Shown here: positions 6,220 through 16,700 of the stretch, one piece after another
How positions within the stretch are numbered: position 1 is the stretch's first letter
Layout: every line of letters begins with the position of its first letter
Source of the DNA: JBBKWU01 sp037969035
GTDB lineage: Bacteria > Pseudomonadota > Alphaproteobacteria > Micavibrionales > Micavibrionaceae
Reading direction: 5' to 3'
Length of the DNA stretch: 64,000 nucleotides
Assembly (NCBI GenBank): GCA_037969035.1
Contig: JBBKWU010000010.1
Span: forward strand, 1 to 64,000
Program-made: the position numbers and the translations under genes
The notes under the pieces: generated by a model
What the model was told of the DNA's origin: nothing
Database searches by the model: none
What the model saw: only the letters and a program-made list of their open reading frames with translations

Positions 6220-8301
6220 TTACGTATCCAAGAAGCTGCGCAATTTGCGGCTGCGGCTTGGGTGTTTTAGTTTGCGCAAGGCTTTGGCTTCGATCTGACG
6301 GATACGTTCACGCGTTACGTTGAATTGCTGCCCTACTTCTTCAAGCGTGTGGTCGGTGTTCATACCGATACCAAAACGCATACGAAGCACACGTTCCTCA
6401 CGCGGTGTCAGTGACGCCAAAACGCGGGTTGTTGTTTCACGTAGGTTCGAGTGGATGGCACTTTCAACAGGCAAAAGCGCGTTTTTATCCTCGATGAAGT
6501 CACCCAATGATGAATCTTCTTCATCACCGATTGGTGTTTCAAGTGATACAGGCTCTTTCGCTATCTTCATAACTTTACGCACTTTATCAAGTGGCATATG
6601 AAGGCGCTGCGCCAATTCTTCTGGTGTTGGTTCGCGGCCGATTTCGTGCATCATCTGGCGGCTGGTACGAACGATTTTGTTGATCGTTTCGATCATGTGC
6701 ACAGGAATACGGATTGTACGCGCTTGGTCAGCAATCGAACGTGTGATGGCCTGACGGATCCACCATGTGGCGTAAGTCGAGAATTTATAACCGCGACGAT
6801 ATTCGAACTTATCAACGGCTTTCATCAGGCCAATATTGCCTTCTTGAATCAAATCAAGGAACTGCAAGCCACGGTTTGTGTATTTTTTCGCGATTGAAAT
6901 CACGAGGCGAAGGTTAGCCTCGACCATTTCTTTTTTCGCACGTTCTGCTTCACGGCGGCCTTTTTGAACTGTACCAACGATACGGCGGAATTCCTGAAGC
7001 GGCAAACCGGCTTCGTCAGCGACTTTTGAGATTTCCTCACGAATTTCAGCAACTTCATCAGCGTGCTTATCCGAGAATTTCTCCCAAGATTTATTCTTGC
7101 TCTTAATCTTGGTAATCCATTTAGGGTCGATTTCAGAACCGTAATATTCATTCAAGAAATCTTCGCGCTTAACGCCACATGTTGTCGCCATGCGCAAAAT
7201 CTTACCTTCATGACCAACCAATGTGCGGCTAATCAATGTCAAACGATCCAAAAGCTGTTCGATACGGGCGTTATTCAGTTGCACTTCATTCATCAACTCA
7301 ACCATTTCTTCTTTAATGGCTTCGTATTTTTTGTTGACGGCGGCGGGAGGCTCTTGACCTGACATAAGGGACGTCAGGCGCTCTTCCTGCACCTTTTGCA
7401 TTTTCTTGTATGTCTTTTTAATTTTGGCAAAGTTTTCAGAAACCTGCGGCAGAAGCTCTTCTTCCATCGCGGATAGTGACATGTTGCTGTCATCATCATC
7501 GCTGTCATCGCCGTCAGCATCAGATTCCGATGCGCCTTCGGCTTGCTCGTCGCCATCTTCATCAGATGATTTCTTTTCGAGTTTCTTGGCGGCTTCTTTG
7601 GCTTCCGCTTTCTTTTTAGCTTTTTCAGCTTCCTCTTTGCGCTTTTCTTCAGCTTTTTGGTTGTGAGGTTGAGTCATATCGACTTGTTCATCACTATAAG
7701 TCGCATCAAGGTCAATAATTTCGCGTAAGAGAATATCACCACTTTGTAGAGCTTCGTGCCATGCAATCACGGATTCAATCGCGAGTGGGCTCTCACAAAT
7801 CCCGTCAATCATCATTTCGCGGCCGGCTTCTATACGTTTTGCAATCGCAATCTCGCCTTCGCGGGACAATAGCTCGACAGTGCCCATTTCGCGCAAATAC
7901 ATACGCACAGGGTCATCAGTACGGCCTGTGTCATCGTCGGCGATGTTACCGCCTTTTTTGTAGTTACCACCTTTTTCTTCTTCGTCATCAACATCGTCTT
8001 CGCTCTCGGCGAGTTGAACGCCCGAATCAGTAATAGACGCCATGGCATCTTCTATTTGCTCGGACGTGAAATCATCGGCAGGCAACGCATTATTGATTTC
8101 GTCATACGTGACAAAGCCTTGCGTCTTGCCCTTTTTGACAAGCTGCTTAACGATAGTCGCAAGTGAGCCTTTCGGCTTCTTACTTACCGTCGCGTCAGAG
8201 TCCTTATCGTCCTCATCTTCGTTCTCGTTTGTTTCGAGGTTTTCTTTGGGCGTTTTTTTCTTCGTCACTGCCTGATTACCGATACTGCTACGTGGTGTCA
8301 T
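6220..8301 (-). CDS. rpoD: RNA polymerase primary sigma factor RpoD (sigma-70)
   Basis: This is the housekeeping sigma factor, which directs RNA polymerase to -35/-10 promoters. At 693 residues it has all regions. Region 1.1 is near 45-105, region 1.2 (DPVRMYLREMGTVELLSREGE) near 130, a long non-conserved region follows with a very acidic, Lys/Glu-rich insert (about 205-280), regions 2.1-2.4 start near 455 (LRLVISIAKKYTNRG, FSTYATWWIRQAI) and region 4.2 lies at the end (VTRERIRQIEAKALRKL). The start is set by GGAAAAGAT upstream of the ATG. It lies 58 bp behind dnaG on the same strand, the widespread dnaG–rpoD macromolecular synthesis operon order. Confidence 0.97.
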   Translation of the reverse strand: MTPRSSIGNQAVTKKKTPKENLETNENEDEDDKDSDATVSKKPKGSLATIVKQLVKKGKTQGFVTYDEINNALPADDFTSEQIEDAMASITDSGVQLAESEDDVDDEEEKGGNYKKGGNIADDDTGRTDDPVRMYLREMGTVELLSREGEIAIAKRIEAGREMMIDGICESPLAIESVIAWHEALQSGDILLREIIDLDATYSDEQVDMTQPHNQKAEEKRKEEAEKAKKKAEAKEAAKKLEKKSSDEDGDEQAEGASESDADGDDSDDDDSNMSLSAMEEELLPQVSENFAKIKKTYKKMQKVQEERLTSLMSGQEPPAAVNKKYEAIKEEMVELMNEVQLNNARIEQLLDRLTLISRTLVGHEGKILRMATTCGVKREDFLNEYYGSEIDPKWITKIKSKNKSWEKFSDKHADEVAEIREEISKVADEAGLPLQEFRRIVGTVQKGRREAERAKKEMVEANLRLVISIAKKYTNRGLQFLDLIQEGNIGLMKAVDKFEYRRGYKFSTYATWWIRQAITRSIADQARTIRIPVHMIETINKIVRTSRQMMHEIGREPTPEELAQRLHMPLDKVRKVMKIAKEPVSLETPIGDEEDSSLGDFIEDKNALLPVESAIHSNLRETTTRVLASLTPREERVLRMRFGIGMNTDHTLEEVGQQFNVTRERIRQIEAKALRKLKHPSRSRKLRSFLDT

Positions 8302-8359
8302 ATTTTATCTTTTCCAATCTCGCGATTAAAACCTATTTTCTATGGGAATCAAAGAGATA

Positions 8360-10201
8360 TTAACTATCTTTCGATTTTTGTACATTGTGCAAAGCCATCA
8401 TTCTTTGCTCGTTTTCCTCTGTAAAATCATTAGCCAGAGCGCGTCCCGCCTCTTTCATTTCCTGTCCAAAGACAGCTTCATAAAAAGAGCCACAAACCTC
8501 ATTCCAGCCTTCTAGCACATCATTATAGTCCGTAACTGGACGTGCAAAACCCGCATGAGTATAAGTTGATTCGGAAAGAATTGCTTTTAGTTCTGTTTCC
8601 AACCCTTGTTCCATAAGATGGGTGCGAAGTGTCTCCGCGTCAATGGCATCATCGCCAGACAAAAGGTTTACTATGGCCTGACGTACAAAATCAAGCCTTT
8701 TATTTGTCATAGGCAAACGCTCAAGATCGTCTTCGGCATGTTCAAATAATTGTGGATGGTTTATGAGCGTCGCCAATAGTATCTTTTCCTGTAGCGCATG
8801 ACCTGTGAATGAAGGACGGCTAAGCTTTAAGCCTTGCCCTTGCTGCGCGTTGTTTCCTTTAAAATTATTGCCGCGCCCCTTCACAAAGTTACTTTCGCGG
8901 AAAAACTTATATTGTTTGTCTCGGAAGGCTTGCTGATAAAACTGCTGTACGCTGCGGTCTGGAATGCGCAGCGTTTCTTCTTCGAGCGTTTTAGCAAGGC
9001 CTGCGCGTTCTTCTGGTGCATCAAAGGTGCGACCTGCGGTGTGGTTGTGCCACAAAAAGTCATGCAAATTCATTGCACCTTCCAAAACATTGGAAAATGC
9101 GCGCTTTCCTTGCGCCTTAATCAAGCTGTCAGGGTCTTGCCCATCAGGAAGAAACGCAATCCGTGCGCTGTGGTTTGGTTTTAGTAACGGCAATATCCGT
9201 TCACACGCACGCTCCGCAGCGCGGCGTCCCGCAGCGTCACCATCAAAGCACAGAACAGGAATTTTACGCTCATCAACGATCATCTTCCAGAGCGACATAA
9301 TTTGCTCCTCCGTCATGGCTGTCCCCATGGGTGCAACTGCGCCACGCCATCCCGCTTCAAAACACGCGATAACATCAAGATACCCTTCAACTACAATCAC
9401 AAGCTCACCATCGCCTGCGGCTTGGCGCGCATGGGATTCACCGTAGAGCATCCGCCCCTTATGGAAGAGCGGTGTATCGGATGAGTTCAAATATTTAGGT
9501 GGTTTGAAACTGCCGCGATCAGGTGCCCGTAGATGGTCGGGCAATATACGCCCGCCAAACGCCACGACACGCCCACGGCGATCAGTCACGGGAAAAACCA
9601 CACGTTCGCGAAAGAACGCGTAAGGCTCGCCGCCCTTGGTTGACGGGCGCAGCACGGCAGCCTCGATCATTTGTGCATCTGTGTAATCTTTTGCCAGCAT
9701 CGCTTTGCGCATTTCCTGTGCGTCATCGGGCGCATAGCCTATTTTAAATGCGGAAACCATGTCTTCGCTAATACCGCGCGAATCAAGATATTGCTGTGCT
9801 TCCTTGTTTTTTGGATTACTCAGGCAATCCTGAAAATACGCAGTGACATCGTTCAGCAAGCTATACAAATCTTTTTGCAGTTTAGCTTTGTGGATTTCTT
9901 GCGGTGTTTGCTGCGGCACTTCTAAGCCCGCTTCCCCCGCCAGCATCTCAACGGCTTCGATAAAGGAAATATTGCTGTTCTGCATGATAAAGCCAACCGC
10001 ATCACCATGCGCGCCGCAACCAAAGCAATGGTAAAACTGCTTGTCATCATTCACGTAGAATGACGGTGTATTTTCGTTATGGAACGGGCAACAGCCCTTA
10101 AACTCGCGCCCCGCACGCGCAAGCTTCACCCGCCGACCGACAATTTCGGACAGGGTCAGGCGATCACGCAACTCACTCATAAAACGCGGAGATATAGACA
10201 T
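8360..10201 (-). CDS. dnaG: DNA primase DnaG
   Basis: This enzyme makes RNA primers at the replication fork. Of the usual bacterial length (613 aa), it has the N-terminal CHC2 zinc finger (CCPFHNENTPSF…HCFGCG, about 38-62), the TOPRIM catalytic core with VVEGYLDVIA (Glu) and FDGDAAGRRA (Asp-x-Asp), and a C-terminal DnaB-binding region. It is the first gene of the dnaG–rpoD pair. Upstream lies a divergent small membrane protein gene, which separates it from YqeY, its more usual neighbour. Confidence 0.97.
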   Translation of the reverse strand: MSISPRFMSELRDRLTLSEIVGRRVKLARAGREFKGCCPFHNENTPSFYVNDDKQFYHCFGCGAHGDAVGFIMQNSNISFIEAVEMLAGEAGLEVPQQTPQEIHKAKLQKDLYSLLNDVTAYFQDCLSNPKNKEAQQYLDSRGISEDMVSAFKIGYAPDDAQEMRKAMLAKDYTDAQMIEAAVLRPSTKGGEPYAFFRERVVFPVTDRRGRVVAFGGRILPDHLRAPDRGSFKPPKYLNSSDTPLFHKGRMLYGESHARQAAGDGELVIVVEGYLDVIACFEAGWRGAVAPMGTAMTEEQIMSLWKMIVDERKIPVLCFDGDAAGRRAAERACERILPLLKPNHSARIAFLPDGQDPDSLIKAQGKRAFSNVLEGAMNLHDFLWHNHTAGRTFDAPEERAGLAKTLEEETLRIPDRSVQQFYQQAFRDKQYKFFRESNFVKGRGNNFKGNNAQQGQGLKLSRPSFTGHALQEKILLATLINHPQLFEHAEDDLERLPMTNKRLDFVRQAIVNLLSGDDAIDAETLRTHLMEQGLETELKAILSESTYTHAGFARPVTDYNDVLEGWNEVCGSFYEAVFGQEMKEAGRALANDFTEENEQRMMALHNVQKSKDS

Positions 10202-10334
10202 GCTTACTGTTTAGCAGATTTTTGAGAGGAACGGAAAGGGGATTGTTTAGATTTGCCTTTATTTATTGACATAATGATAAATATTTCTTATATTCATAAC
10301 CAATTGGTAAAAAACATAAAGAAAGAGATAAGAA

Positions 10335-10742
10335 ATGAGCAACAAATACACAGCCAGACAAGAGCTAGCAAGAAAAGAACTCGTGCCTAAAACATTCAAA
10401 GAAGGCTTGCAAATTATCTCCTTTAATACAGCAATGAGAAACGCTGTAATTCCCCTGTTGGTTGCAACCGCGCCTTTCGTTCTAAGCGGAGGAGAAATCC
10501 TTAAAGGGTATGAAATCGATGTAGAATCGACTGCTATACAGGCGCAAAACACTGAGCCTACAATGACAACAGCACGCGCCTATACGGACTTTGAAATCTT
10601 TTCTATAGGAGGAAGCGCCCTGCTCTTCGCATTTGCGGCGACTTCTATCGGCGTTACTGCTAGCGAAAGAAGAAAGTCAAACAAACTTCACGATGCCGTA
10701 GAATCCGGCAACATTATTAAACTACCGACAAGAGAAATTTAG
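10335..10742 (+). CDS. Unknown small protein with two membrane segments
   Basis: This is a 135-aa protein with two hydrophobic stretches, about residues 35-53 (MRNAVIPLLVATAPFVLSGG) and 90-108 (GGSALLFAFAATSIGVTAS). They are joined by a polar loop of about 35 residues, and the N- and C-termini are basic. I do not recognise a family. It stands alone on the plus strand between YqeY and dnaG, whose genes are often adjacent in alphaproteobacteria, so it looks like a lineage-specific insertion. The stop is only 3 bp from the converging YqeY stop. Confidence 0.5.
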   Translation: MSNKYTARQELARKELVPKTFKEGLQIISFNTAMRNAVIPLLVATAPFVLSGGEILKGYEIDVESTAIQAQNTEPTMTTARAYTDFEIFSIGGSALLFAFAATSIGVTASERRKSNKLHDAVESGNIIKLPTREI

Positions 10743-10745
10743 GTT

Positions 10746-11213
10746 TTAACCCGCCAAACGTTCTTTCACCAAGCCACTGGCGCGGGACATGTCGAGTTGC
10801 CCTGCGTAGCGGGTTTTAAGCTCGGCCATGATTTTACCCATTTCGCGCATATCGGTGACATGAAGCTCTTTAATAAGCCCATCAACTGTTGCGCGCATTT
10901 CGTTCTCATCCATTTGTTTGGGAAGAAAGCGGCGAATCACCAAAATTTCTTCGTCTTCGCGTTCCGCGAGTTCAGGACGGCCTGCATCTTTATATGTTTT
11001 TGATGATTCTTGACGCTGCTTAATCATGGATTGCATCAATGACAGAATTTCAGCCTCGCTGATCTGGTCACCCTTCCCTGTGGAACGCGCGTCAATATCG
11101 CGATCTTTGATTGCCGCCATAATCAAACGGATCGTGCCCAGAGCAATCTTGTCCTTGGACTTAAGAGCCCCTTTTAGGGCATCATTTAATTCATCACGCA
11201 TATTTGTACTCAT
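10746..11213 (-). CDS. GatB/YqeY-domain protein
   Basis: This is a 155-aa YqeY-family protein, related to the tail domain of GatB, which helps the amidotransferase bind misacylated tRNA. The cellular role of stand-alone YqeY is not settled. Family signatures are the start MRDELNDALKGALKSKDKIALGTIRLI and the later RRFLPKQMDENEM and GKIMAELKTRYAGQLDMSRASGLVKERL. I place the start at the ATG at 11213, which has GGAAGAG upstream. A longer frame to 11285 runs into the carA promoter and is unlikely. It is divergent from carA, a linkage often seen in alphaproteobacteria. Confidence 0.9.
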   Translation of the reverse strand: MSTNMRDELNDALKGALKSKDKIALGTIRLIMAAIKDRDIDARSTGKGDQISEAEILSLMQSMIKQRQESSKTYKDAGRPELAEREDEEILVIRRFLPKQMDENEMRATVDGLIKELHVTDMREMGKIMAELKTRYAGQLDMSRASGLVKERLAG

Positions 11214-11287
11214 GTTTTTCTCTTCCAAATTCGTTTTTTGCTTTGCATTTCTTCGCAAAGGCTTTAATACAGTGGTTTTTAGCAACC

Positions 11288-11293
11288 TATACT
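11288..11293 (+). promoter_or_regulatory. Probable -10 box of the car operon
   Basis: TATACT lies 29 bp before the carA start, in the gap between the divergent YqeY and carA. The matching -35 is weak (around 11265-11270). No classical arginine or pyrimidine operator was recognised. Confidence 0.4.
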
Positions 11294-11321
11294 AACCACT
11301 TGCTAGAAAGTTATAACTCTC

Positions 11322-12485
11322 ATGTCCGATATTCAATACCCAAAAACACCACCAAATGCAACTGGTGTCATTGTTCTTGCCGATGGTTCCGTTATCTGGG
11401 GCAAGGGAATCGGTGCCGCAACCAAGATGGTTGGCGAGATCTGTTTCAATACATCCATGACAGGCTATCAAGAAATCCTAACCGACCCGAGCTATGCAGG
11501 GCAAATCATCAATTTCACATTCCCGCATGTCGGCAATGTCGGCACAAACGCCGAAGACACCGAAACAACAACGCCAGCCGCGCGCGGCGTTATCCTGCGC
11601 GAGGACATCACAGACCCGTCCAACTGGCGTTCCAGCAAACATTTCGATGAATGGTTGAGAAACCATGATCTCCCAGGCATTTGCGGTGTTGACACACGCG
11701 CAATGACTCATCTTATCCGTGATAACGGCGCACCGAACGGCGTTATATGCCACACACCTGACGGAAAGTTTGACCTCCCTGCTCTGCATAAAATGGCACA
11801 AGATTGGGCTGGGCTTGAAGGCATGGATTTGGCCAAAGAAGTCTCCTGCACGCAAAGCTACAAATGGGATGAAACCGTTTGGGATTTGGTGGATGGGTAT
11901 GGCACGCAACACAAACCTTTACGTCACGTCGTCGCCGTTGATTTTGGCGCGAAACGTAACATCCTGCGCTGCTTAGCCGCAGCAGGTTGCAAGGTCACCG
12001 TTGTTCCTGCGAACACCAGTGCCGAAGATATCCTCGGTCATAACCCCGATGGCATTTTCCTGTCCAACGGCCCCGGCGATCCTGCGGCGACTGGCGTTTA
12101 TGCTGTGCCGATGGTGCAAAAACTGCTGGCAAGCGGTAAACCGCTCTTTGGGATTTGTCTCGGTCATCAAATTTTGGCGTTAGCCCTTGGCGGCAAGACA
12201 CAGAAAATGCATCTTGGTCATCGCGGCGCGAATCAGCCTGTTAAAGACCTCTCGACTGGCAAAGTTGAAATCACCAGCCAAAACCACGGCTTCTGCGTAA
12301 TGCCTGAAAGCCTGCCAGCAAATGTAGAAGTCTCCCACATCAGCCTGTTCGATGGCTCAAACGAAGGCATCCGCGTCAAAGACAAACCTGCTTTCTCCGT
12401 CCAATACCACCCCGAAGCCTCCCCCGGCCCGATGGATAGCCATTACTTGTTCAAACGGTTCGTTGATATGATTGAGGCAGCGTAG
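11322..12485 (+). CDS. carA: Carbamoyl-phosphate synthase small subunit (glutaminase)
   Basis: CarA releases ammonia from glutamine and passes it to CarB to make carbamoyl phosphate for arginine and pyrimidine synthesis. It has 387 residues. The N-terminal CarA domain (GEICFNTSMTGYQEILTDPSY) is followed by a class I glutamine amidotransferase domain with nucleophile Cys 279 (FGICLGHQ) and the His 363/Glu 365 pair (YHPEASPGP). It is the first of four genes packed with 2-bp gaps or overlaps: carA, a membrane protein, a carbonic anhydrase and carB. Confidence 0.97.
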   Translation: MSDIQYPKTPPNATGVIVLADGSVIWGKGIGAATKMVGEICFNTSMTGYQEILTDPSYAGQIINFTFPHVGNVGTNAEDTETTTPAARGVILREDITDPSNWRSSKHFDEWLRNHDLPGICGVDTRAMTHLIRDNGAPNGVICHTPDGKFDLPALHKMAQDWAGLEGMDLAKEVSCTQSYKWDETVWDLVDGYGTQHKPLRHVVAVDFGAKRNILRCLAAAGCKVTVVPANTSAEDILGHNPDGIFLSNGPGDPAATGVYAVPMVQKLLASGKPLFGICLGHQILALALGGKTQKMHLGHRGANQPVKDLSTGKVEITSQNHGFCVMPESLPANVEVSHISLFDGSNEGIRVKDKPAFSVQYHPEASPGPMDSHYLFKRFVDMIEAA

Positions 12486-12487
12486 CT

Positions 12488-13096
12488 ATGATCTTCGACG
12501 TTCTATTATCCAAAGAATCGATTGCCATCGTCGCCGTTATTTTGACGTTGGTTGGCTATTCGCAGTATTTTAAGAACATCTTTTCGGGCAAGACCAAACC
12601 CCATGCTTTTTCGTGGTTAATTTGGGCGTCATTGACGGGCATTGCGTATTTCGCACAAATTAGTGATGGCGCAGGCCCTGGCGCTTGGGTTACAGGTCTG
12701 ACAGCCGTCATCAGCTTTATCATCGTTGGCTTTGCTTTGTTCAAGGGCGAGAACAACATCACCCGCAGTGATTGGTTTACGTTCATTGCCGCACTCAGCG
12801 CTATTCCTGCATGGCTTATAACGAACGATGCCCTGCTTTCGGTGATTATTATCACCGCTATTGATGCGCTCGGCTTCTATCCAACATTCCGCAAATCATG
12901 GATGAAACCATTCGAAGAAACCGCCATCCATTATTTTTTGGCGGGCGTAAAGTTTTTGCTCGCGGTGATTGCGCTTGAAAACTATACCGTCATTACGGTG
13001 CTGTATCCATTTTCACTGGTTGTCATGAACGCCCTGTTTGTTATGCTTCTACTGATCCGCAGAAATGCGCTTAAAATACCGGAGCCAGTATCATGA
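12488..13096 (+). CDS. Polytopic membrane protein inside the carAB operon
   Basis: This is a 202-aa protein with about six hydrophobic segments across its whole length. It begins 2 bp after the carA stop, with a GAGG ribosome-binding site inside the end of carA, and its stop overlaps the carbonic anhydrase start (ATGA). The segment TKPHAFSWLIWASLTGIAYF has a PQ-loop/SWEET-like feel and a related segment recurs in the second half, but I cannot name the family. Position in a bicarbonate- and glutamine-using operon makes a transport or sensing role possible. This is inference only. Confidence 0.7.
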   Translation: MIFDVLLSKESIAIVAVILTLVGYSQYFKNIFSGKTKPHAFSWLIWASLTGIAYFAQISDGAGPGAWVTGLTAVISFIIVGFALFKGENNITRSDWFTFIAALSAIPAWLITNDALLSVIIITAIDALGFYPTFRKSWMKPFEETAIHYFLAGVKFLLAVIALENYTVITVLYPFSLVVMNALFVMLLLIRRNALKIPEPVS

Positions 13097-13734
13097 CCCA
13101 AGACCTTCTCGCAGGATTGCAGGCTTTTAAGCATTATCACTATGGCAGTGATAATGAGCTAATGGCGACGCTTACTGCCGAAGGGCAAAATCCTGAGTAT
13201 TTCATTATTAGTTGCATCGACTCGCGCTGTAACCCGAGCACGATTTTTCGCGCAAAACCCGGTAGCTTCTTTGCGCACAAAGCCATGGGCGCAATTGTTC
13301 GTCCCTACCACCAAGGCACAGCATTGGCGGCGGCGTTACAATTCGCGCTGAACTATAACAATGTGAAAACAGTCATCGTTTTGGGGCACACGCAATGCGG
13401 CGCAGTCAAAGCGTTGGTCAATAATCTCGACGATCCTGAGATCAGCAGCTTTATCGACGTTGCCAAACATGGCTTGGCCAAGGCCGAAGCATGTTGCACC
13501 ACGCACGACGAAATTATCGCCCGCACAGAACAAGAAGTTGTGCTAGAAAGCTGCGAGAACCTAAAATCATACCCAAGCGTTGCCAAAGCCCTTGCCGCAG
13601 GCAACGTACAGATAAAACCATGGATCTTTGACATGAACAGCGGCGACATCTTGGAACATGACGAACAAACCGATACATTCGAAATCATAACAGCAACCCC
13701 ACAAAAAGAAGACAGCAGGAAAGACAATGCCTAA
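13093..13734 (+). CDS. Beta-class carbonic anhydrase
   Basis: This enzyme interconverts CO2 and bicarbonate with a zinc ion. In 213 residues it shows the beta-class signature: zinc ligand Cys 41, then Asp 43 and Arg 45 (SCIDSRCNPS), and zinc ligands His 99 and Cys 102 (LGHTQCGAV). The start codon overlaps the stop of the membrane protein gene, with GGAG upstream. The last codons overlap the carB start by 8 bp. Bicarbonate is a substrate of carbamoyl-phosphate synthase, so this gene placed between its two subunits probably feeds it directly. Confidence 0.95.
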   Translation: MTQDLLAGLQAFKHYHYGSDNELMATLTAEGQNPEYFIISCIDSRCNPSTIFRAKPGSFFAHKAMGAIVRPYHQGTALAAALQFALNYNNVKTVIVLGHTQCGAVKALVNNLDDPEISSFIDVAKHGLAKAEACCTTHDEIIARTEQEVVLESCENLKSYPSVAKALAAGNVQIKPWIFDMNSGDILEHDEQTDTFEIITATPQKEDSRKDNA

Positions 13735-16700
13735 AAGAACCGACATAAAATCCATCTGTATTATTGGCGCGGGCCCCATTGTTATTGGGCAAGCTTGCGA
13801 ATTTGATTATTCTGGGGCGCAAGCGTGTAAAGCGCTGCGCGAGGAAGGATATCGCATTGTCCTGATCAATTCGAACCCCGCCACGATCATGACTGATCCC
13901 GATATGGCGGATGCCACCTATATCGAGCCAATAACTCCCGAAATTGTTGCCAAAATTTTAGAAAAAGAGCGTCCTGATGCGCTGCTGCCGACAATGGGCG
14001 GTCAAACCGCGCTGAACACGGCTATTTCGCTTGCTGAAAACGGTACGTTGGAGCGTTTGGGTGTTGAGTTGATTGGTGCTGACCAAGAAGCCATCAACAA
14101 AGCCGAAGACCGTGAACTTTTCAAACGCTGCATGGATGAAATCGGGCTTGAGAGCGCGAAAGGCAAGATTTGCCACACAATTGACGAGGCGCTGGCTGCG
14201 CTTGACTATGTTGGCCTGCCTGCAATTATTCGCCCCTCCTTCACGCTTGGCGGCACAGGAGGCGGTGTTGCCTATAACCGCGAAGATTACGCGCGTATTA
14301 TCAAAGAAGGGCTTGATGCCTCTCCTATGTCGCAAATTCTGGTCGAAGAATCTATTCTCGGTTGGAAAGAATACGAAATGGAAGTCGTGCGCGACAAAAA
14401 CGATAACTGCATCATTATTTGCTCGATTGAAAACATCGACCCGATGGGTGTGCATACAGGTGATTCAATCACGGTCGCCCCTGCGCTCACGCTGTCAGAC
14501 AAAGAATACCAGATCATGCGCAATGCCTCGCTTGCTGTTTTGCGCGGGATTGGCGTGGAAACAGGCGGATCAAACGTGCAATTTGCCGTTGATCCCGCAA
14601 CAGGCCGCATGATTGTGATTGAAATGAACCCGCGTGTGAGCCGTAGTTCTGCGCTTGCGTCTAAAGCCACAGGATTCCCGATTGCCAAAATCGCGGCGAA
14701 GTTGGCTGTGGGGTACACGCTCGATGAGCTGGATAACGACATTACGGGCGGTCGTACGCCTGCTTCGTTTGAACCAACAATTGATTATGTTGTCACAAAA
14801 ATTCCGCGCTTTGCGTTTGAAAAATTTGCGGGCACAGATAACAATCTGACAACAGCGATGAAATCCGTCGGTGAAGTCATGGCAATTGGCCGTAATTTTG
14901 AGGAATCCATCCAAAAAGCCTTCCGTTCGCTTGAAAAAGGCTTGGATGGCTTTGAAGAACTTCCGATTGCAGGTGTTATGGCGGGTGAGAAAATCCACCC
15001 CGACCAAATCCGCGCCGTGCTTTCCAAAGCCACACCACAGCGCATCCTTTATATAGCACAAGCCTTCCGCCACGGCATGAGCATCGAAGACGTTCACGAA
15101 ATCACAAAATTCGACCCGTGGTATCTGGAACGGATTAAGCACATTATTGATCTAGAAGCTAAAATCGTTGAAAACGGCTTGCCTGTTGACCGCGATGGTT
15201 GGGTCTCTATCAAAAAGAACGGTTTTTCTGATGCTCGCTTGGGTAAGCTTCTCAAGGTCTCCGAGGAAACCATCCGTAATGCGCGTCACAAGCATAATGT
15301 GCGCCCTGTTTACAAACGCGTTGATAGCTGCGCCGGTGAAATTCAATCCGAAACACCGTATATGTATAGCTGTTACGAGCATGATTTCATCAATGGCTTG
15401 CCGAGTGATGAGTGCAAACCAACAAATGCGAAGAAAGTCATCATCCTTGGTGGTGGCCCTAACCGTATTGGTCAGGGTATCGAGTTTGACTATTGCTGTG
15501 TTCATGCGGCCTACGCGCTTAAAGAAGCAGGTTATGAAACCATCATGGTCAACTGTAACCCAGAGACCGTGTCCACCGATTATGATACGTCTGACCGCCT
15601 GTATTTTGAACCGCTTGTCGCCGAAGACGTGCTGGAGCTTATCCATGCGGAACAGCAAAACGGTACAATCCACGGCGTGATCGTGCAGCTTGGCGGCCAA
15701 ACACCGCTGAACCTTGTAAAGCATCTACAGGCGGCGGGTATCCCTATTCTTGGCACATCGCCCGATGCGATTGATCTGGCCGAAGATCGTGACCGTTTCC
15801 AAAAGCTGATTACCGACCTAAAACTGCGCCAACCATTTAACGGTATTGCGCGCTCAGTTGACGAAGCCATCAAGATTGCCGAAGACATCGGTTTCCCGAT
15901 TGTTATTCGCCCGTCTTACGTGCTTGGTGGTTCTGCCATGCGCGTTGTACATGCGATGGAAGAGTTAAGAGAGTACATTAACACTGCCGTTAAAGTATCT
16001 GGTGACACTCCTGTTTTGCTCGACCGATACTTGCGCGGCGCGATTGAAATTGATGTCGATGTTATTGGTGACGGCAAAGATTTTTATGTTGCTGGTATCA
16101 TGGAACATATCGAAGAAGCAGGTGTTCACTCTGGCGACTCAGCTTGTGTTTTACCGCCGCATTCGCTGTCATATAAAACAGTGAAAGAGATTGACAAGCA
16201 ATCAAGAAAGCTTGCCAAGGCATTGAAAATAAAAGGACTTATGAATGTGCAGTTTGCGGTGAAGAAAAACCGTGATACGGGTGAGTTTGATATTTACATT
16301 ATTGAGGTTAACCCACGCGCCTCCCGCACAGTGCCCTTCATCGCCAAAGCCACAGGCGTTCCCGTTGCAAAAATTGCAGCCCGCGTGATGGCTGGTGAAC
16401 CGTTGTCGTTGTTTGAAGCACAAGGATTATTGGTTGGTATGAGTGACGAGCACACCGCCGTGAAAGCGCCAGTATTCCCGTTTAACCGCTTTAGCGGCGT
16501 TGACCCGATTTTGGGTCCTGAGATGAAGTCAACGGGCGAAGTCATGGGCATTGATACCGATGTAGCGCAAGCCTTTGCCAAATCGCAAATTGGTGCAGGA
16601 ACGATGCTACCGACCGAAGGCACAGTATTCCTTTCCGTGCGTAACAAAGACAAGGCAGAACTTGTGCCTATCGCCAAAGACCTACAAGACATGGGCTTTA

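Noticed and set aside
7406..7666. Ser-rich frame opposite rpoD
   Set aside because: It mirrors the Asp/Glu/Lys-rich insert of RpoD on the other strand and has no ribosome-binding site.
11204..11650. 148-codon frame overlapping the carA start on the plus strand
   Set aside because: It is out of frame with carA, has low-complexity Arg/Asn/His composition and is a shadow of the real gene.
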